From Porphyrobacter sp. SLTP (GTDB taxonomy: Bacteria > Pseudomonadota > Alphaproteobacteria > Sphingomonadales > Sphingomonadaceae): a DNA stretch of 64,000 nucleotides. The stretch covers positions 1 to 64,000 of the forward strand of contig NZ_JAAALE010000013.1 of NCBI RefSeq assembly GCF_009905735.1, in the 5' to 3' direction. The translations under genes were made by a program, and so were the position numbers. The notes beneath the pieces are model-generated. The model was given only the letters and a program-made list of their open reading frames with translations. It was not told the origin of the DNA and made no database searches. Below are positions 1-8,913 of this stretch, in pieces (position 1 is the stretch's first letter; every line of letters begins with the position of its first letter).

Positions 1-47
1 CGCATCACCTTGTCTCCCCGCTCTTCCAGCGGTTCGAGAAATCGTAG

Positions 48-1448
48 CCGGGCCGCGAGAAATATGACGGCGAGGAGGTCTCCCCCGTCAAACTGACCGC
101 TGCCGAGCCGGTTTCCACCTTCGCGGTCGATGTCGATACCGGGGCCTATGCCAATGCCCGGCGGTTCCTGACCCAAGGCATGATGCCGCCCAAGGATGCC
201 GTCCGCACCGAGGAGATGATCAACTATTTCCGCTATGACTATGCCCGGCCCAAGGATCGCAGCCAGCCGTTCAGCGTCACCACCGATGTCGCCAAGACCC
301 CGTGGAACCCGGGCACTTACCTCATGCGCATCGGCCTGCGCGGGTATGATATCACGGGCGATGAGCGTCCGCCTGCGAACCTCGTATTCCTGATGGACGT
401 CTCGGGCTCGATGAATTCCCCGGACAAGCTGCCCTTGGTCAAGACCGCGCTGGCGGGCCTTGCCGGGGAGCTTTCGCCCAAGGATACCGTCTCGATCGTC
501 GTGTATGCGGGCGCGGCGGGAATGGTGCTGGAACCCACCAGCGACACCGCCAAGATTCGCCGCGCGCTGGATAGCCTTTCTGCGGGCGGATCGACCGCAG
601 GCGGCGCCGGGATCGAGCTTGCGTATCGCATCGCCGAGGACAACTTCATCAAAGGCGGCGTGAACCGCGTGATCCTGGCCACCGACGGCGATTTCAATGT
701 TGGAGTCTCGGACACCAAGGCGCTGATCGAACTGATCGAAAAGAAGCGCGAAAGCGGCATTACGCTGACCACGCTGGGCTTTGGCCAGGGCAACTACAAC
801 GAAGCGATGATGGAGCAGATCGCCAACAAGGGGAACGGCAACTACGCCTATATCGACACCGCCTTGGAAGCGAAAAAGGTGCTGGGCGAGGAGATGCAAT
901 CGACCCTGTTCACGATCGCCAAGGACGTGAAAATCCAGGTCGAATTCAACCCCGCCGCGATCGCGCAATACCGCCTTGTGGGCTACGAGAACCGGGCGCT
1001 GCGCGAAGAGGATTTCGACAATGATCTGGTCGACGCGGGCGAGATCGGCGCGGGTCATCAGGTGACCGCGATCTACGAAGTCGTCCCTGTCGGCGGCAAG
1101 GGCTGGATCGCGCCGCGCCGCTATGAGGACAAGCCTGATGCAGCGGCGACCGCCAAGCTGGCAGAGGCCGCCAACGTCAAGCTGCGTTACAAGCTGCCCG
1201 ATGGCGATACCTCGAAACTGATCGAACAAGCGGTCCCCTCCGCCGCGCTCACCTCGGCCACCGCACCCAAGGGCGATTTTGCCTTTGCCGCAGCGGTCGC
1301 AGCTTACGGTCAGGTCTTGCGCGGGGACGAGATGATGCTGGGCTTCGGCTTTGACGACATCGGCAGACTCGCAGGCAGTCAGGACAATTTCTGGCGGCAG
1401 GAATTCCTGCAATTGAACCAGTTGGCCGCCAGCATGAAGGGCGGCTGA
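48..1448 (+). CDS. von Willebrand factor A domain protein, YfbK type; 5' part interrupted
   Basis: The reading frame shows the YfbK-family layout: the conserved segment VSTFAVDVDTGAYANARRF, a vWA domain with the MIDAS motif DVSGSM (about residue 73 counted from the ATG at 180), the strand LATDGDFNVG, and a C-terminal DUF3520-like half. Such proteins are usually exported or lipid-anchored and bind divalent metal for protein contacts; the exact role is unknown. The conserved N-terminal block lies upstream of the first ATG (180) and reads back to an in-frame TAG at 45-47. No ATG, GTG or TTG lies in frame between that stop and 180. The gene is therefore either broken by a nonsense change or frameshift, or a sequencing error is present. 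The real start would lie before the window. Confidence 0.75.
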   Translation, partial: PGREKYDGEEVSPVKLTAAEPVSTFAVDVDTGAYANARRFLTQGMMPPKDAVRTEEMINYFRYDYARPKDRSQPFSVTTDVAKTPWNPGTYLMRIGLRGYDITGDERPPANLVFLMDVSGSMNSPDKLPLVKTALAGLAGELSPKDTVSIVVYAGAAGMVLEPTSDTAKIRRALDSLSAGGSTAGGAGIELAYRIAEDNFIKGGVNRVILATDGDFNVGVSDTKALIELIEKKRESGITLTTLGFGQGNYNEAMMEQIANKGNGNYAYIDTALEAKKVLGEEMQSTLFTIAKDVKIQVEFNPAAIAQYRLVGYENRALREEDFDNDLVDAGEIGAGHQVTAIYEVVPVGGKGWIAPRRYEDKPDAAATAKLAEAANVKLRYKLPDGDTSKLIEQAVPSAALTSATAPKGDFAFAAAVAAYGQVLRGDEMMLGFGFDDIGRLAGSQDNFWRQEFLQLNQLAASMKGG

Positions 1449-1530
1449 TCGCAGGGACTTGGGCGAAGCCGCACGAGGCTGCTAGAGCGCATCGCCGCAA
1501 CGTCATGATTCGCTTGGGAGCAAAAGCGCC

Positions 1531-2103
1531 ATGTCCCCTGACCTGATGAATTATCTGCCGCTGATCCTGCTCGGTCTGGTTGCACTGGTGCTGGCCGTGT
1601 GGGTGCTCGCGCGCCTTAGCCGCAAGGCCCGTGTGATCGAGGACGAAAGCGGCACCCCGCTCGCCCGCGATGTGCTGGAAGATGGCGCAGCCCCTGCGGC
1701 GCGCAATCAAGCGTTGATCGATGCGCCGCGCGCAGTCGAGATCAATCAGGGCGCGATGTCGGCCGCTGCCAACAGTCAGGCGGTGGCAGCCGCACCGATG
1801 GCAACCGACGCCGAGGCCGGCCCAGCTATCACACCGACCGTCAGCCCGCCTTCCGCCGGCCCATCTGACGATCTGACCCGCATCAAGGGCCTCGGCCCCA
1901 AACTGGCTGCGCTGCTGGGCGAACTCGGGGTCCGCAGCTTTGCCCAGATCGCCGCGTGGCAGCCTGCCGATATCGAGCGGATAGATGCCCAGCTTGGCCG
2001 TTTCGCTGGTCGCATCACGCGTGATCAATGGGTCGAACAGGCGCAATTGCTGGCCGCGGGAGACGAAAACGCATTTGCGGCACAATTCGGCCGCAATGGA
2101 TAA
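1531..2103 (+). CDS. membrane-anchored helix-hairpin-helix protein
   Basis: A 190-residue protein with one N-terminal membrane helix (about residues 7-28), a low-complexity Ala/Pro-rich linker, and a C-terminal helix-hairpin-helix module with IKGLGPKLAALLGELGV, followed by a helix pair containing ITRDQWVEQAQLL. The C-terminal part resembles the proteins annotated as flap-endonuclease-1-like 5' DNA nuclease or L21-related HhH proteins, but no nuclease catalytic residues are visible, so nucleic-acid binding is the most that can be inferred. It stands alone between the vWA gene and a receiver gene in the same direction. The ATG is preceded by a weak purine stretch (TTGGGAGC). Confidence 0.75.
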   Translation: MSPDLMNYLPLILLGLVALVLAVWVLARLSRKARVIEDESGTPLARDVLEDGAAPAARNQALIDAPRAVEINQGAMSAAANSQAVAAAPMATDAEAGPAITPTVSPPSAGPSDDLTRIKGLGPKLAALLGELGVRSFAQIAAWQPADIERIDAQLGRFAGRITRDQWVEQAQLLAAGDENAFAAQFGRNG

Positions 2104-2175
2104 TATTGCGCAAGGTTGACGTCCAATCCGTGATACACTTTGATTTGTGGGAGTCGGAGAAGCGGGAGAGGGTCA

Positions 2176-2532
2176 ATGGTTTTGCGGATCTTGGTGGCCG
2201 AAGACGAGTTCATTACTGGATTTGATCTGTGCGACACTTTTGAGGAAGCCGGATACGAAGTTGAAGGGCCGCATGCCGGAATTTCCTCGGCGATGCTGGC
2301 CTGCCAAAAGGAAAAGCCCGATCTGGCGATCCTCGATATCGAGCTGACCGATGGGCTGTCGTATGAGCTGGCGCAGAAGCTGCTCGATGACAATGTGCCC
2401 GTGATCCTCCATTCCGAACGGCATTCCGCGACCGAAGTCGCTGCCCGCTTTCCGGGCGCGACCACGCTGGCCAAACCCTGCCCTCCGGCGATGCTCCTCG
2501 AAACTGTCAGCCGGGTCATTGCCCCGGCCTGA
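2176..2532 (+). CDS. single-domain response regulator (receiver only)
   Basis: A 118-residue protein consisting only of a receiver domain. The acidic pair is at AEDE (residues 8-11), the phospho-acceptor is Asp54 in LAILDIELTDG, and the conserved lysine is in TLAKPCPP. There is no output domain, so it should act by phosphotransfer or protein contact, as in alphaproteobacterial stand-alone receivers. The ATG at 2176 is preferred over an upstream ATG at 2140 because GGGAGAGG lies just before it and because receiver homology begins at once (MVLRILVAEDE). No kinase gene is adjacent. Confidence 0.85.
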   Translation: MVLRILVAEDEFITGFDLCDTFEEAGYEVEGPHAGISSAMLACQKEKPDLAILDIELTDGLSYELAQKLLDDNVPVILHSERHSATEVAARFPGATTLAKPCPPAMLLETVSRVIAPA

Positions 2533-2619
2533 GCGCATGCTCACTTCCTGCTGGCGTCGCCCCTCTTGCCCCGGCCTGCCAAGCCTGCAAAGGCTGGGAG
2601 AAACACAATAAGCAGGAGC

Positions 2620-3843
2620 ATGCCCGTGCACGGCACCAACAGCGCCCCCTCGCGGGCGGATTCGCGAATGGCCCCGTTCAACTGGGAAGACCCGTTCGAC
2701 CTGGAAAGTCAGCTGACCGAGGAAGAGCGGATGATCCGCGACGCCGCGTACGGCTTTGCGCAGAGCGAACTTCAGCCGCGCGTGATCGACGCCTTTCGCG
2801 AGGAAACCGACGCGCCTGAACTCTTCCCGCTGATGGGCGCCGCGGGATTGCTGGGTGCGACCATCCCCGAAGAATTCGGCGGCGCGGGCGCGGGCTATGT
2901 CGCCTATGGCCTGATCGCCCGCGAGATCGAGCGGGTGGACTCGGGCTACCGCTCAATGGCGAGCGTGCAGTCGAGCCTCGTGATGCACCCGATCTATGCC
3001 TATGGCTCTGACGAACAGCGCCGCAAATACTTGCCCGGGCTTGCCGCCGGGACGCTGATCGGCTGCTTTGGTCTGACCGAGCCTGATGCCGGTTCAGACC
3101 CTGCCGGGATGAAAACCTACGCCCGGAAGGACGGGGATGATTACGTCATCTCCGGTAGCAAGACCTGGATCAGCAACGCGCCCTTTGCCGATGTCTTCGT
3201 GGTCTGGGCCAAGTCCGAAGACCATGGCGGCGCCATTCGCGGCTTCGTGCTGGAAAAGGGCATGGCTGGGCTCAGCGCGCCCAAGATCAAGGGCAAGATC
3301 AGCCTTCGCGCCTCCACCACCGGTATGATCATGATGGACGAGGTGCGGGTGCCGTCCTCGGCACTGCTGCCCAATGTCGAAGGCCTCAAGGGCCCGTTCG
3401 GCTGCCTCAACCGCGCGCGCTACGGCATCAGCTGGGGCGCGCTGGGGGCGGCAGAATTCTGCCTCCATGCTGCGCGCCAATATGGGCTGGACCGGCACCA
3501 GTTCGGCCGCCCGCTGGCCGCGACGCAGCTGTTCCAGAAGAAGCTCGCCGACATGATGACCGATATTGCGCTCGGCCTTCAGGCGTCACTCCGCGTCGGC
3601 CGCTTGATCGACGAGGGCCGCTTCGCGCCCGACATGATCTCGATCGTGAAGCGCAACAATGTCGGCAAGGCTTTGGATATTGCCCGGCAATCGCGCGACA
3701 TGCATGGTGGCAACGGAATTTCCGAGGAGTATCAGGTCATTCGCCACATGGTGAACCTCGAAACGGTCAATACCTATGAAGGTACGCATGATGTCCACGC
3801 GCTGATCCTGGGCCGCGCGATCACGGGGATTGCAGCGTTCTGA
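2620..3843 (+). CDS. gcdH: glutaryl-CoA dehydrogenase (acyl-CoA dehydrogenase family)
   Basis: FAD enzyme that oxidises and decarboxylates glutaryl-CoA to crotonyl-CoA in lysine and tryptophan degradation. The chain has the acyl-CoA dehydrogenase order: helical N-terminal domain, middle beta domain with [13 protein letters not shown], and a C-terminal helical domain carrying the catalytic glutamate in [17 protein letters not shown], the signature of the glutaryl-CoA branch. The ATG at 2620 follows AGCAGGAG and gives 407 residues; a second ATG at 2668 ([11 protein letters not shown]) fits homologue starts nearly as well. The stop codon overlaps the start of the next gene by one base, so the two are translationally coupled. 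Confidence 0.9.
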   Translation: MPVHGTNSAPSRADSRMAPFNWEDPFDLESQLTEEERMIRDAAYGFAQSELQPRVIDAFREETDAPELFPLMGAAGLLGATIPEEFGGAGAGYVAYGLIAREIERVDSGYRSMASVQSSLVMHPIYAYGSDEQRRKYLPGLAAGTLIGCFGLTEPDAGSDPAGMKTYARKDGDDYVISGSKTWISNAPFADVFVVWAKSEDHGGAIRGFVLEKGMAGLSAPKIKGKISLRASTTGMIMMDEVRVPSSALLPNVEGLKGPFGCLNRARYGISWGALGAAEFCLHAARQYGLDRHQFGRPLAATQLFQKKLADMMTDIALGLQASLRVGRLIDEGRFAPDMISIVKRNNVGKALDIARQSRDMHGGNGISEEYQVIRHMVNLETVNTYEGTHDVHALILGRAITGIAAF

Positions 3844-4478
3844 TGCGTCTGTTCGGCTACTTCCGCTCGTCGACCTCCTACCGCCTGCGGATTGCGCTCA
3901 ACCTCAAAGGCCTCGCCTTCGAGAATGTGCCGGTCAATCTGGTGACAGCAGAAAACAAGGACGAAGCCTTCACTAGCCGCAACCCCTTCGGCTCGCTGCC
4001 GATGCTGGAGGCGGACGGGCGTGACCGCGCGCAGTCGATGGCGCTGCTCGAATGGCTGGATGAAGCCTATCCCGAGCCGCGGTTCCTGCCCGCCGATATC
4101 GAGACGCGCTACACGGTGCGCGAACTCGCTTACGGGATCGCGACCGAGATTCACGCGGTCAACAATCTGCCGGTGCTGAAGTATCTGAAAGACCCCCTCG
4201 GCCACACGCAGGACGAAATCGACACGTGGTATCGCCACTGGCTGGCGCGCACGCTGAACCCGGTCGAGGCGCGGCTGGCGCAGCTGGGTGCGGGCGATTT
4301 CCTCCAGGGTGACGCCCCCGGTCTGTTCGAGATCGTGCTGATCCCTCAGCTCGCGAATGCTCGGCGGTTCAATTACGACCTGACGAGCAGCCCCCACATG
4401 ACCCGCATCGAAGCTGCCTGCCTTGCGCTGCCCGCCTTTGCTGCAGCGCATCCCGACAAGCAGATCGACGCACCCTAG
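3843..4478 (+). CDS. maiA: maleylacetoacetate isomerase (zeta-class GST)
   Basis: A 211-residue glutathione S-transferase fold protein. The N-terminal thioredoxin domain has the zeta-class active-site segment FRSSTSYRLRIALNLKG and the cis-Pro region NPFGSLPMLE; an all-helical C-terminal domain follows. Zeta-class members isomerise maleylacetoacetate to fumarylacetoacetate using glutathione in tyrosine/homogentisate breakdown. The next gene encodes an FAH-family hydrolase, which fits the final step of that route. The start overlaps the gcdH stop. No homogentisate dioxygenase is in the window, so the upstream steps must be encoded elsewhere. Confidence 0.88.
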   Translation: MRLFGYFRSSTSYRLRIALNLKGLAFENVPVNLVTAENKDEAFTSRNPFGSLPMLEADGRDRAQSMALLEWLDEAYPEPRFLPADIETRYTVRELAYGIATEIHAVNNLPVLKYLKDPLGHTQDEIDTWYRHWLARTLNPVEARLAQLGAGDFLQGDAPGLFEIVLIPQLANARRFNYDLTSSPHMTRIEAACLALPAFAAAHPDKQIDAP

Positions 4479-4503
4479 ATTTTTCCGGACGGAGGAACGC
4501 CCA

Positions 4504-5514
4504 ATGAAACTCGCAACCCTCGATAATGGCACGCGCGACGGCAAGCTGGTGGTGGTCTCGAAAGACCTGACCCGCTGCTCGGCAGCAGGCTATATCGCGC
4601 CGACCCTGCAAGCCGCGCTTGATGATTGGGAGCGGATCGCGCCGGAGCTTGAACTGCTCGCCCGCGATGTCGAGCACGAGACCGTGCCGTGCGAACGCTT
4701 CCACGAGCGGCAGGCGCATTCCCCCCTGCCGCGCGCCTATCAGTGGGCCGATGGCAGCGCTTACATCAACCATGTCGAGCTGGTGCGTCAGGCGCGGGGC
4801 GCAACCGTCCCCGAGAGTTTCTACACCGATCCCCTGATGTATCAGGGCGGATCGGACAGCTTCCTGCGCCCGCGTCAGGATATCCCGCTGGGCGATCCGG
4901 CATGGGGCTGCGACATGGAGGGCGAGATCACCTGCATCACCGATGATGTGCCGATGGGCGTGTCTGCGGAAGAAGCAGCCAGCCACATCAAGCTGCTGAT
5001 GCTGGTGAACGATGTGTCGCTGCGGGGCCTGATCCCGGCGGAACTGGAAAAGGGCTTCGGCTTCTTCCAGTCCAAGCCGGCCAGTGCCTTTTCACCCGTA
5101 GCAGTGACGCCGGATGAACTCGGCGAGGCCTGGGCTGACTATCTGATCCATCTGCCGCTGATGGTCGATCTGAATGGCGCGCCGTTCGGACGGGCGAATG
5201 CGGGCAAGGATGCGACTTTCAACCTCGCGCAACTCGTCGCCCATGCCGCCAAGACCCGTAACCTCGGCGCGGGCACGGTCATCGGCACAGGCACGATCTC
5301 GAACAAGGGTGCCGATGGCGGCCCCGGTCAGCCAGTGGCGGAAGGCGGCGCGGGCTATTCCTGCATCGCGGAAATCCGCATGATTGAAACGATCCGCGAT
5401 GGGGCTGCCAAAACGCCGTTCATGCAGGTTGGGGACACGGTGCGGATCGAGATGCGGGACGCGCACAACCATTCGATCTTCGGAGCGATTGAGCAGCACG
5501 TCATAGCGGTTTAG
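4504..5514 (+). CDS. fumarylacetoacetate hydrolase family protein
   Basis: A 336-residue FAH-fold protein expected to cleave the carbon-carbon bond of fumarylacetoacetate or a related beta-diketo acid. The metal-binding core is visible as WGCDMEGEITCITDD and VSLRGLIPAELEKGFGFFQ, followed by KPASAFSPVAVTP and GTGTISNKGADGG typical of this fold. The start at 4504 follows GGAGGAACGCCC; a longer frame from 4423 lacks homology in its extra residues. The position directly after maiA supports a tyrosine/homogentisate role. Substrate remains an inference because the FAH superfamily is broad. Confidence 0.85.
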   Translation: MKLATLDNGTRDGKLVVVSKDLTRCSAAGYIAPTLQAALDDWERIAPELELLARDVEHETVPCERFHERQAHSPLPRAYQWADGSAYINHVELVRQARGATVPESFYTDPLMYQGGSDSFLRPRQDIPLGDPAWGCDMEGEITCITDDVPMGVSAEEAASHIKLLMLVNDVSLRGLIPAELEKGFGFFQSKPASAFSPVAVTPDELGEAWADYLIHLPLMVDLNGAPFGRANAGKDATFNLAQLVAHAAKTRNLGAGTVIGTGTISNKGADGGPGQPVAEGGAGYSCIAEIRMIETIRDGAAKTPFMQVGDTVRIEMRDAHNHSIFGAIEQHVIAV

Positions 5515-5538
5515 ACCTTGCTAGACCCCATCTAGACC
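5512..5538 (+). repeat. three phased TAGACC direct repeats
   Basis: TAGACC occurs at 5512, 5522 and 5533, at steps of 10 and 11 bases, so all three lie on the same face of the helix. The first copy contains the stop codon of the FAH-family gene. The block sits in the leader of the semialdehyde dehydrogenase gene. A phased-repeat binding site is possible, but three short copies could also arise by chance. Confidence 0.35.
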
Positions 5539-5562
5539 CCCTCCAGCGCGCCGTCGCGGCGA

Positions 5563-5578
5563 TGTTTCGCGTGGAACA
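5563..5578. promoter_or_regulatory. parS-like 16-bp palindrome (candidate ParB site)
   Basis: The + strand reads TGTTTCGCGTGGAACA, and its complement reads TGTTCCACGCGAAACA. The latter differs at one position from the widely conserved bacterial parS sequence TGTTCCACGTGAAACA. It lies in the 97-base gap between two genes, as many real parS sites do. Function is not shown: the mismatch falls in the central CACGTG core, and no parAB genes or origin-proximal genes are in the window. Confidence 0.4.
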
Positions 5579-5611
5579 TTTGTGCGCGCCCACACCATCA
5601 GGAACTGACCG

Positions 5612-7063
5612 ATGACCGACTACCCCACCCTCAAGATGTTCATCAACGGCGACTGGATCGAAGCCGGAGAGGCAGGCACGATGGACGTGATCAACCCCGC
5701 CACTGGCGCGGCAATCGGCCAGTGCCCCAAGGCCTCACCCGCGCAGCTCGATGCCGCACTGAAGGCGGCGGACGATGCCTTTGCGAGCTGGAGCCGCACT
5801 TCAGGGGCGGAGCGTTACGCGATCCTGCGCCGCGCCGCCGACCTGCTGCGCGAACGCGCGCCTGCGATCGCCCGGGTGGTGACCGCCGAAATGGGCAAGC
5901 CTCGCGCGCAGGCCATCGGCGAGATCACCTCGTCCTGCGACGTGATCGACTTTCTCGGCGAAGAGGCCAAGCGTCGCGGCGGACGCCTGATCCCGACACG
6001 CGGCGCGGCGCTGATCGCGCAGATGGTGACCCACGAGCCGATTGGTCCTGCTGTCCTGCTCACCCCGTGGAATTTCCCGATCAATCTGCCGGTCAAGAAG
6101 ATCGCCGGTGCGTTGGCGGCGGGCTGCACTGCCATCCTCAAGCCGGCCGAAAACACCCCGGGCTCGGCGCAACTGCTGGTGGAATGCTTCGTCGATGCGG
6201 GCGTGCCCAAGGGTGTGCTCAACCTCGTCCATGGCGATCCCGGCCCGGTGTCCGAACACCTCATCGCCTCGCCCGTCACCCGCAAGGTGAGCTTCACCGG
6301 ATCGACCGCGGTTGGCAAGCAGCTGGGTGCGCTCGCGGCGACCCACATGAAGCGCTTCACCCCGGAATTGGGCGGACATGCCCCGGTGATCGTCAGCAAG
6401 CACGCCGACCTGGACCGCGCGGTGGCGATGTGCGCCAGCACCAAGTTCCGCAACGCCGGACAGGTCTGCGTCTCGCCCACCCGGTTTCTGGTCGCGCGCG
6501 AGATTTACGACCGCTTCGTCGCCGAATTCGCCGCCGTTGCAAGCAAGCTGAAGGTTGGCGATCCGGGCGCGGATGAAAGCGTCGACATGGGCCCGCTCGC
6601 CCACGGCCGCCGGATTGCGGCCATGGAGCAGGTCGTGGCGGACGCTGGCGGCAACCGCGGCGAAGTCGTAACCGGCGGCTCCGTGATCGCTGGCAGTGGG
6701 TTCTTCTTCCAGCCGACCGTGATCGCCAATCCCTCGCCCGACAGCCGCTTCATGACCGAAGAACCCTTCGGCCCCATCGCCGGGATTGTGCCCTTCGATG
6801 CGATCGAGGACGCGGTCGGGATCGCCAATGGCCTCCGTTATGGCCTTGCCGCCTATGCCTTCTCGGGCGATCTGGACGAAGCCCATTACCTCGGCCGGGC
6901 GCTGCGCGCAGGCATGGTGGGGATCAACCAGCTGATCGTCTCTTCGCCCGAAACCCCGTTCGGCGGGATCGGCGACAGCGGGTTCGGATCGGAAGGCGGC
7001 GAGGAAGGCTACCTTGCCTTCACCGATACCAAGCTGGTCATGCTGGCCAAGTCCGGCGGTTAG
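5612..7063 (+). CDS. NAD(P)-dependent succinate-semialdehyde dehydrogenase family protein
   Basis: A 483-residue aldehyde dehydrogenase. Visible features are the cofactor-site motif TPWNFPINLPVKKIAGALAA, the Rossmann turn FTGSTAVGKQ, the general-base glutamate in FTPELGGHAP (about residue 252), the catalytic cysteine in NAGQVCVSPTRF (about residue 286), and the C-terminal PFGGIGDSGFGSEGG. The last resembles the GabD / ketoglutarate-semialdehyde branch. It would oxidise a short semialdehyde to the acid. It follows the FAH-family gene in the same direction after a 97-base gap containing phased repeats and a parS-like palindrome. The exact aldehyde cannot be fixed from sequence. Confidence 0.85.
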   Translation: MTDYPTLKMFINGDWIEAGEAGTMDVINPATGAAIGQCPKASPAQLDAALKAADDAFASWSRTSGAERYAILRRAADLLRERAPAIARVVTAEMGKPRAQAIGEITSSCDVIDFLGEEAKRRGGRLIPTRGAALIAQMVTHEPIGPAVLLTPWNFPINLPVKKIAGALAAGCTAILKPAENTPGSAQLLVECFVDAGVPKGVLNLVHGDPGPVSEHLIASPVTRKVSFTGSTAVGKQLGALAATHMKRFTPELGGHAPVIVSKHADLDRAVAMCASTKFRNAGQVCVSPTRFLVAREIYDRFVAEFAAVASKLKVGDPGADESVDMGPLAHGRRIAAMEQVVADAGGNRGEVVTGGSVIAGSGFFFQPTVIANPSPDSRFMTEEPFGPIAGIVPFDAIEDAVGIANGLRYGLAAYAFSGDLDEAHYLGRALRAGMVGINQLIVSSPETPFGGIGDSGFGSEGGEEGYLAFTDTKLVMLAKSGG

Positions 7064-7221
7064 GCGCGCAGGTTCTTCCAAGCGATCCGCGAAAGTAGCG
7101 ACTTGCGCTGTTCCATCGGCTGGATTTGACCATAGCGCGCCCGCCGCACCTGTTCATCCTGCAAGCAAACAGTGCGTCGCATCAGATCTGGCCGGCTCGA
7201 CCAGATGGTTGGTTTTTCCAT
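7060..7221 (-). CDS. possible small protein, unknown
   Basis: An open frame of 53 codons, start MEKPTIWSSRPDL, rich in Arg and Gln and ending RIAWKNLRA, with no membrane helix. GGGGA lies about 10 bases before the ATG. The 3' end overlaps the stop codon of the upstream + strand dehydrogenase by four bases, tail to tail. An in-frame upstream ATG would extend it to 73 residues, but the extension looks unlike protein. The composition is unlike a random GC-rich frame, which makes a real small gene possible. I do not recognise the family. Confidence 0.3.
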   Translation of the reverse strand: MEKPTIWSSRPDLMRRTVCLQDEQVRRARYGQIQPMEQRKSLLSRIAWKNLRA

Positions 7222-7326
7222 GTCATGCGTCCCCGAAGTGCGTGTTGTTATATCGCAATGGATAGCATAAATTCCCTGCATAAATAGTGTCTTAATGCAG
7301 TTCTAGGTAAGAATCGCGCGGAGGGC

Positions 7327-8493
7327 CTAGGCCGTCGTGCGGCGAACCCCGGCGGCGCGAACATCGGCGAGCGTCGGATAGCCGTTGACCGCCATCAGCA
7401 GGTCCGCCTCGGCCAGGATCGAGCGCAGCACCCAAGCGGCCCCCTCAGCCCCGCCCAACGCCAGACCATAGGTGTACGGCCGCCCCACGCCAACCGCCCG
7501 CGCACCCATCGCCAAGGCCTTGACGGCATCGGAGCCGGAACGGATGCCGCTGTCGAACAGCACCGGCGTGTCGCCCGAGGCTGTCACCACATCCTCCAGC
7601 AGATCGATGGTCGCGATCCCGCCATTGGCCTGCCGCCCGCCGTGATTCGAACAATAGACTGCGTCCGCCCCGCAATCGACCGCGCGACGCGCGTCGTCGG
7701 GGTGGCAGATGCCCTTGAGGACGATGGGCAGCTTGGTCACCGACTTGAACCACGCCATGTCGTCCCACGTGAGCACCTGCCCAAAGGTCGCCGCCCAAGT
7801 AAAGATCGCCGCCGCCGGATCTTCCTCGGGCGGCTTGGCCAGCAGCGAGCGGAACACGGGGTCGGTGAAGTAGTTCTGCAAGACTTTGCCGCGCAGCTGC
7901 GGGAAGTTCGACGCGTTGAGATCGCGCGGCCGCCAGCCCGTTACCCAGGTGTCGAGCGTCACCACCAGCGCGCTATAGCCAGCCTCCTCGGCGCGGCGGA
8001 TCAGGCTGGTCGCGAGTTCCCTGTTCTTGGGGGTGTAGAGCTGGAACCACGCGGGCGTATCGCCGCAGGCTGCCTTCACATCCTCCAGCGGATCATTGGC
8101 GAGGGTCGAAGCACAGAACGGCACCCCCGTCAGCGCCGCAGCGCGTGCGGCGGCCATGTCCCCATGACGATCCTGCGTCGCCTCTCCGTTCAGGCCGATG
8201 GGGGCCATGAACAGCGGCGTGGGATAGGTGTGGCCGAACAGTTCGATGCTGAGATCCCGCACCGAGCAATCGACCATCATCCGCGGCACCATGCCCCAGT
8301 GGTGGAAGGCAGAAGCATTGCTGTTTTGCGTATGCTCATCGCCGCAACCGCCCGCGACATAATTGGTGAGACCCGGCCCCAGCGCCTCATGTGCCCGCTT
8401 TTCGAGGGTGGCGAAATCGACCGGCCACGTCGGCAGAATGCCCCGCAAACCGGCGTTGTAGATTTCGTTCTGCATTGCGCCGAAATTGCTCAT
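7327..8493 (-). CDS. lactate 2-monooxygenase / FMN-dependent alpha-hydroxy acid oxidase
   Basis: A 388-residue FMN enzyme of the alpha-hydroxy acid oxidase family. Its closest match by eye is mycobacterial lactate 2-monooxygenase, which turns lactate and O2 into acetate, CO2 and water. Shared features are the N-terminal NEIYNAGLRG, YVAGGCGDEHTQN, the FMN segments PIGLNGEAT and STLANDP, TLDTWVTGWRPRDL, the active-site CSNHGGRQANGG with catalytic His and Arg, and the phosphate-binding DSGIRSG and MGARAVGVGRPY. The start at 8493 follows GGAGA and matches the family N-terminus; a frame open to 8541 adds only a poor sequence. It lies downstream of the cytochrome bd operon on the same strand. Confidence 0.88.
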   Translation of the reverse strand: MSNFGAMQNEIYNAGLRGILPTWPVDFATLEKRAHEALGPGLTNYVAGGCGDEHTQNSNASAFHHWGMVPRMMVDCSVRDLSIELFGHTYPTPLFMAPIGLNGEATQDRHGDMAAARAAALTGVPFCASTLANDPLEDVKAACGDTPAWFQLYTPKNRELATSLIRRAEEAGYSALVVTLDTWVTGWRPRDLNASNFPQLRGKVLQNYFTDPVFRSLLAKPPEEDPAAAIFTWAATFGQVLTWDDMAWFKSVTKLPIVLKGICHPDDARRAVDCGADAVYCSNHGGRQANGGIATIDLLEDVVTASGDTPVLFDSGIRSGSDAVKALAMGARAVGVGRPYTYGLALGGAEGAAWVLRSILAEADLLMAVNGYPTLADVRAAGVRRTTA

Positions 8494-8562
8494 GGCGGCT
8501 GGTCTCTCCCGTTGCTTATGGGAACAGATCAGACGATCCACGGGTGCAGGGCAAGCGGTTTT

Positions 8563-8913
8563 CTAGGCGAAGAAGCGTTGCAGGCGCGGACGTACCTTGA
8601 GGAAGCGCAGGTAAGCGGCCTCCAGCACGCGCAACACAAAGCCATTGCGCGCGGCCAGCCCCAGCGGACGCAGCAACGGGATGGCGCGCCACATCGCCGC
8701 AAAGGCGGCCGCGCCAGAGTGGACCACGCCGTCTTCCTCGGCATGGAACCGGGCGAGCAGTTTCGCGCGGTCGATCGGGCAGGAAGGATCGGCGCCGCTC
8801 GCGACATCAACGAAGGTGATTGCCCCGCGCCGGTCGAGCCGACGCATCAGCGCGATCTCACGCAGGCACAGGGGGCAGGCACCGTCGAACCAGACCTTGA
8901 CCGTGCCGCTCAA
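8563..8913 (-). CDS. DCC family thiol-disulfide oxidoreductase-like protein (DUF393)
   Basis: A protein of about 116 residues with the DUF393/DCC signature [21 protein letters not shown]. This is a thioredoxin-like start with a CPLC motif, followed by the FVDVAS strand and the conserved C-terminal block [16 protein letters not shown]. The most likely start is the TTG at 8913, which overlaps the TGA of the DUF2474 gene (TTGA) so that the two are coupled. Any upstream start would run through the DUF2474 frame and lacks homology. The role is not established for the family; linkage to cytochrome bd suggests redox or heme maintenance. Confidence 0.72.
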   Translation of the reverse strand: MSGTVKVWFDGACPLCLREIALMRRLDRRGAITFVDVASGADPSCPIDRAKLLARFHAEEDGVVHSGAAAFAAMWRAIPLLRPLGLAARNGFVLRVLEAAYLRFLKVRPRLQRFFA

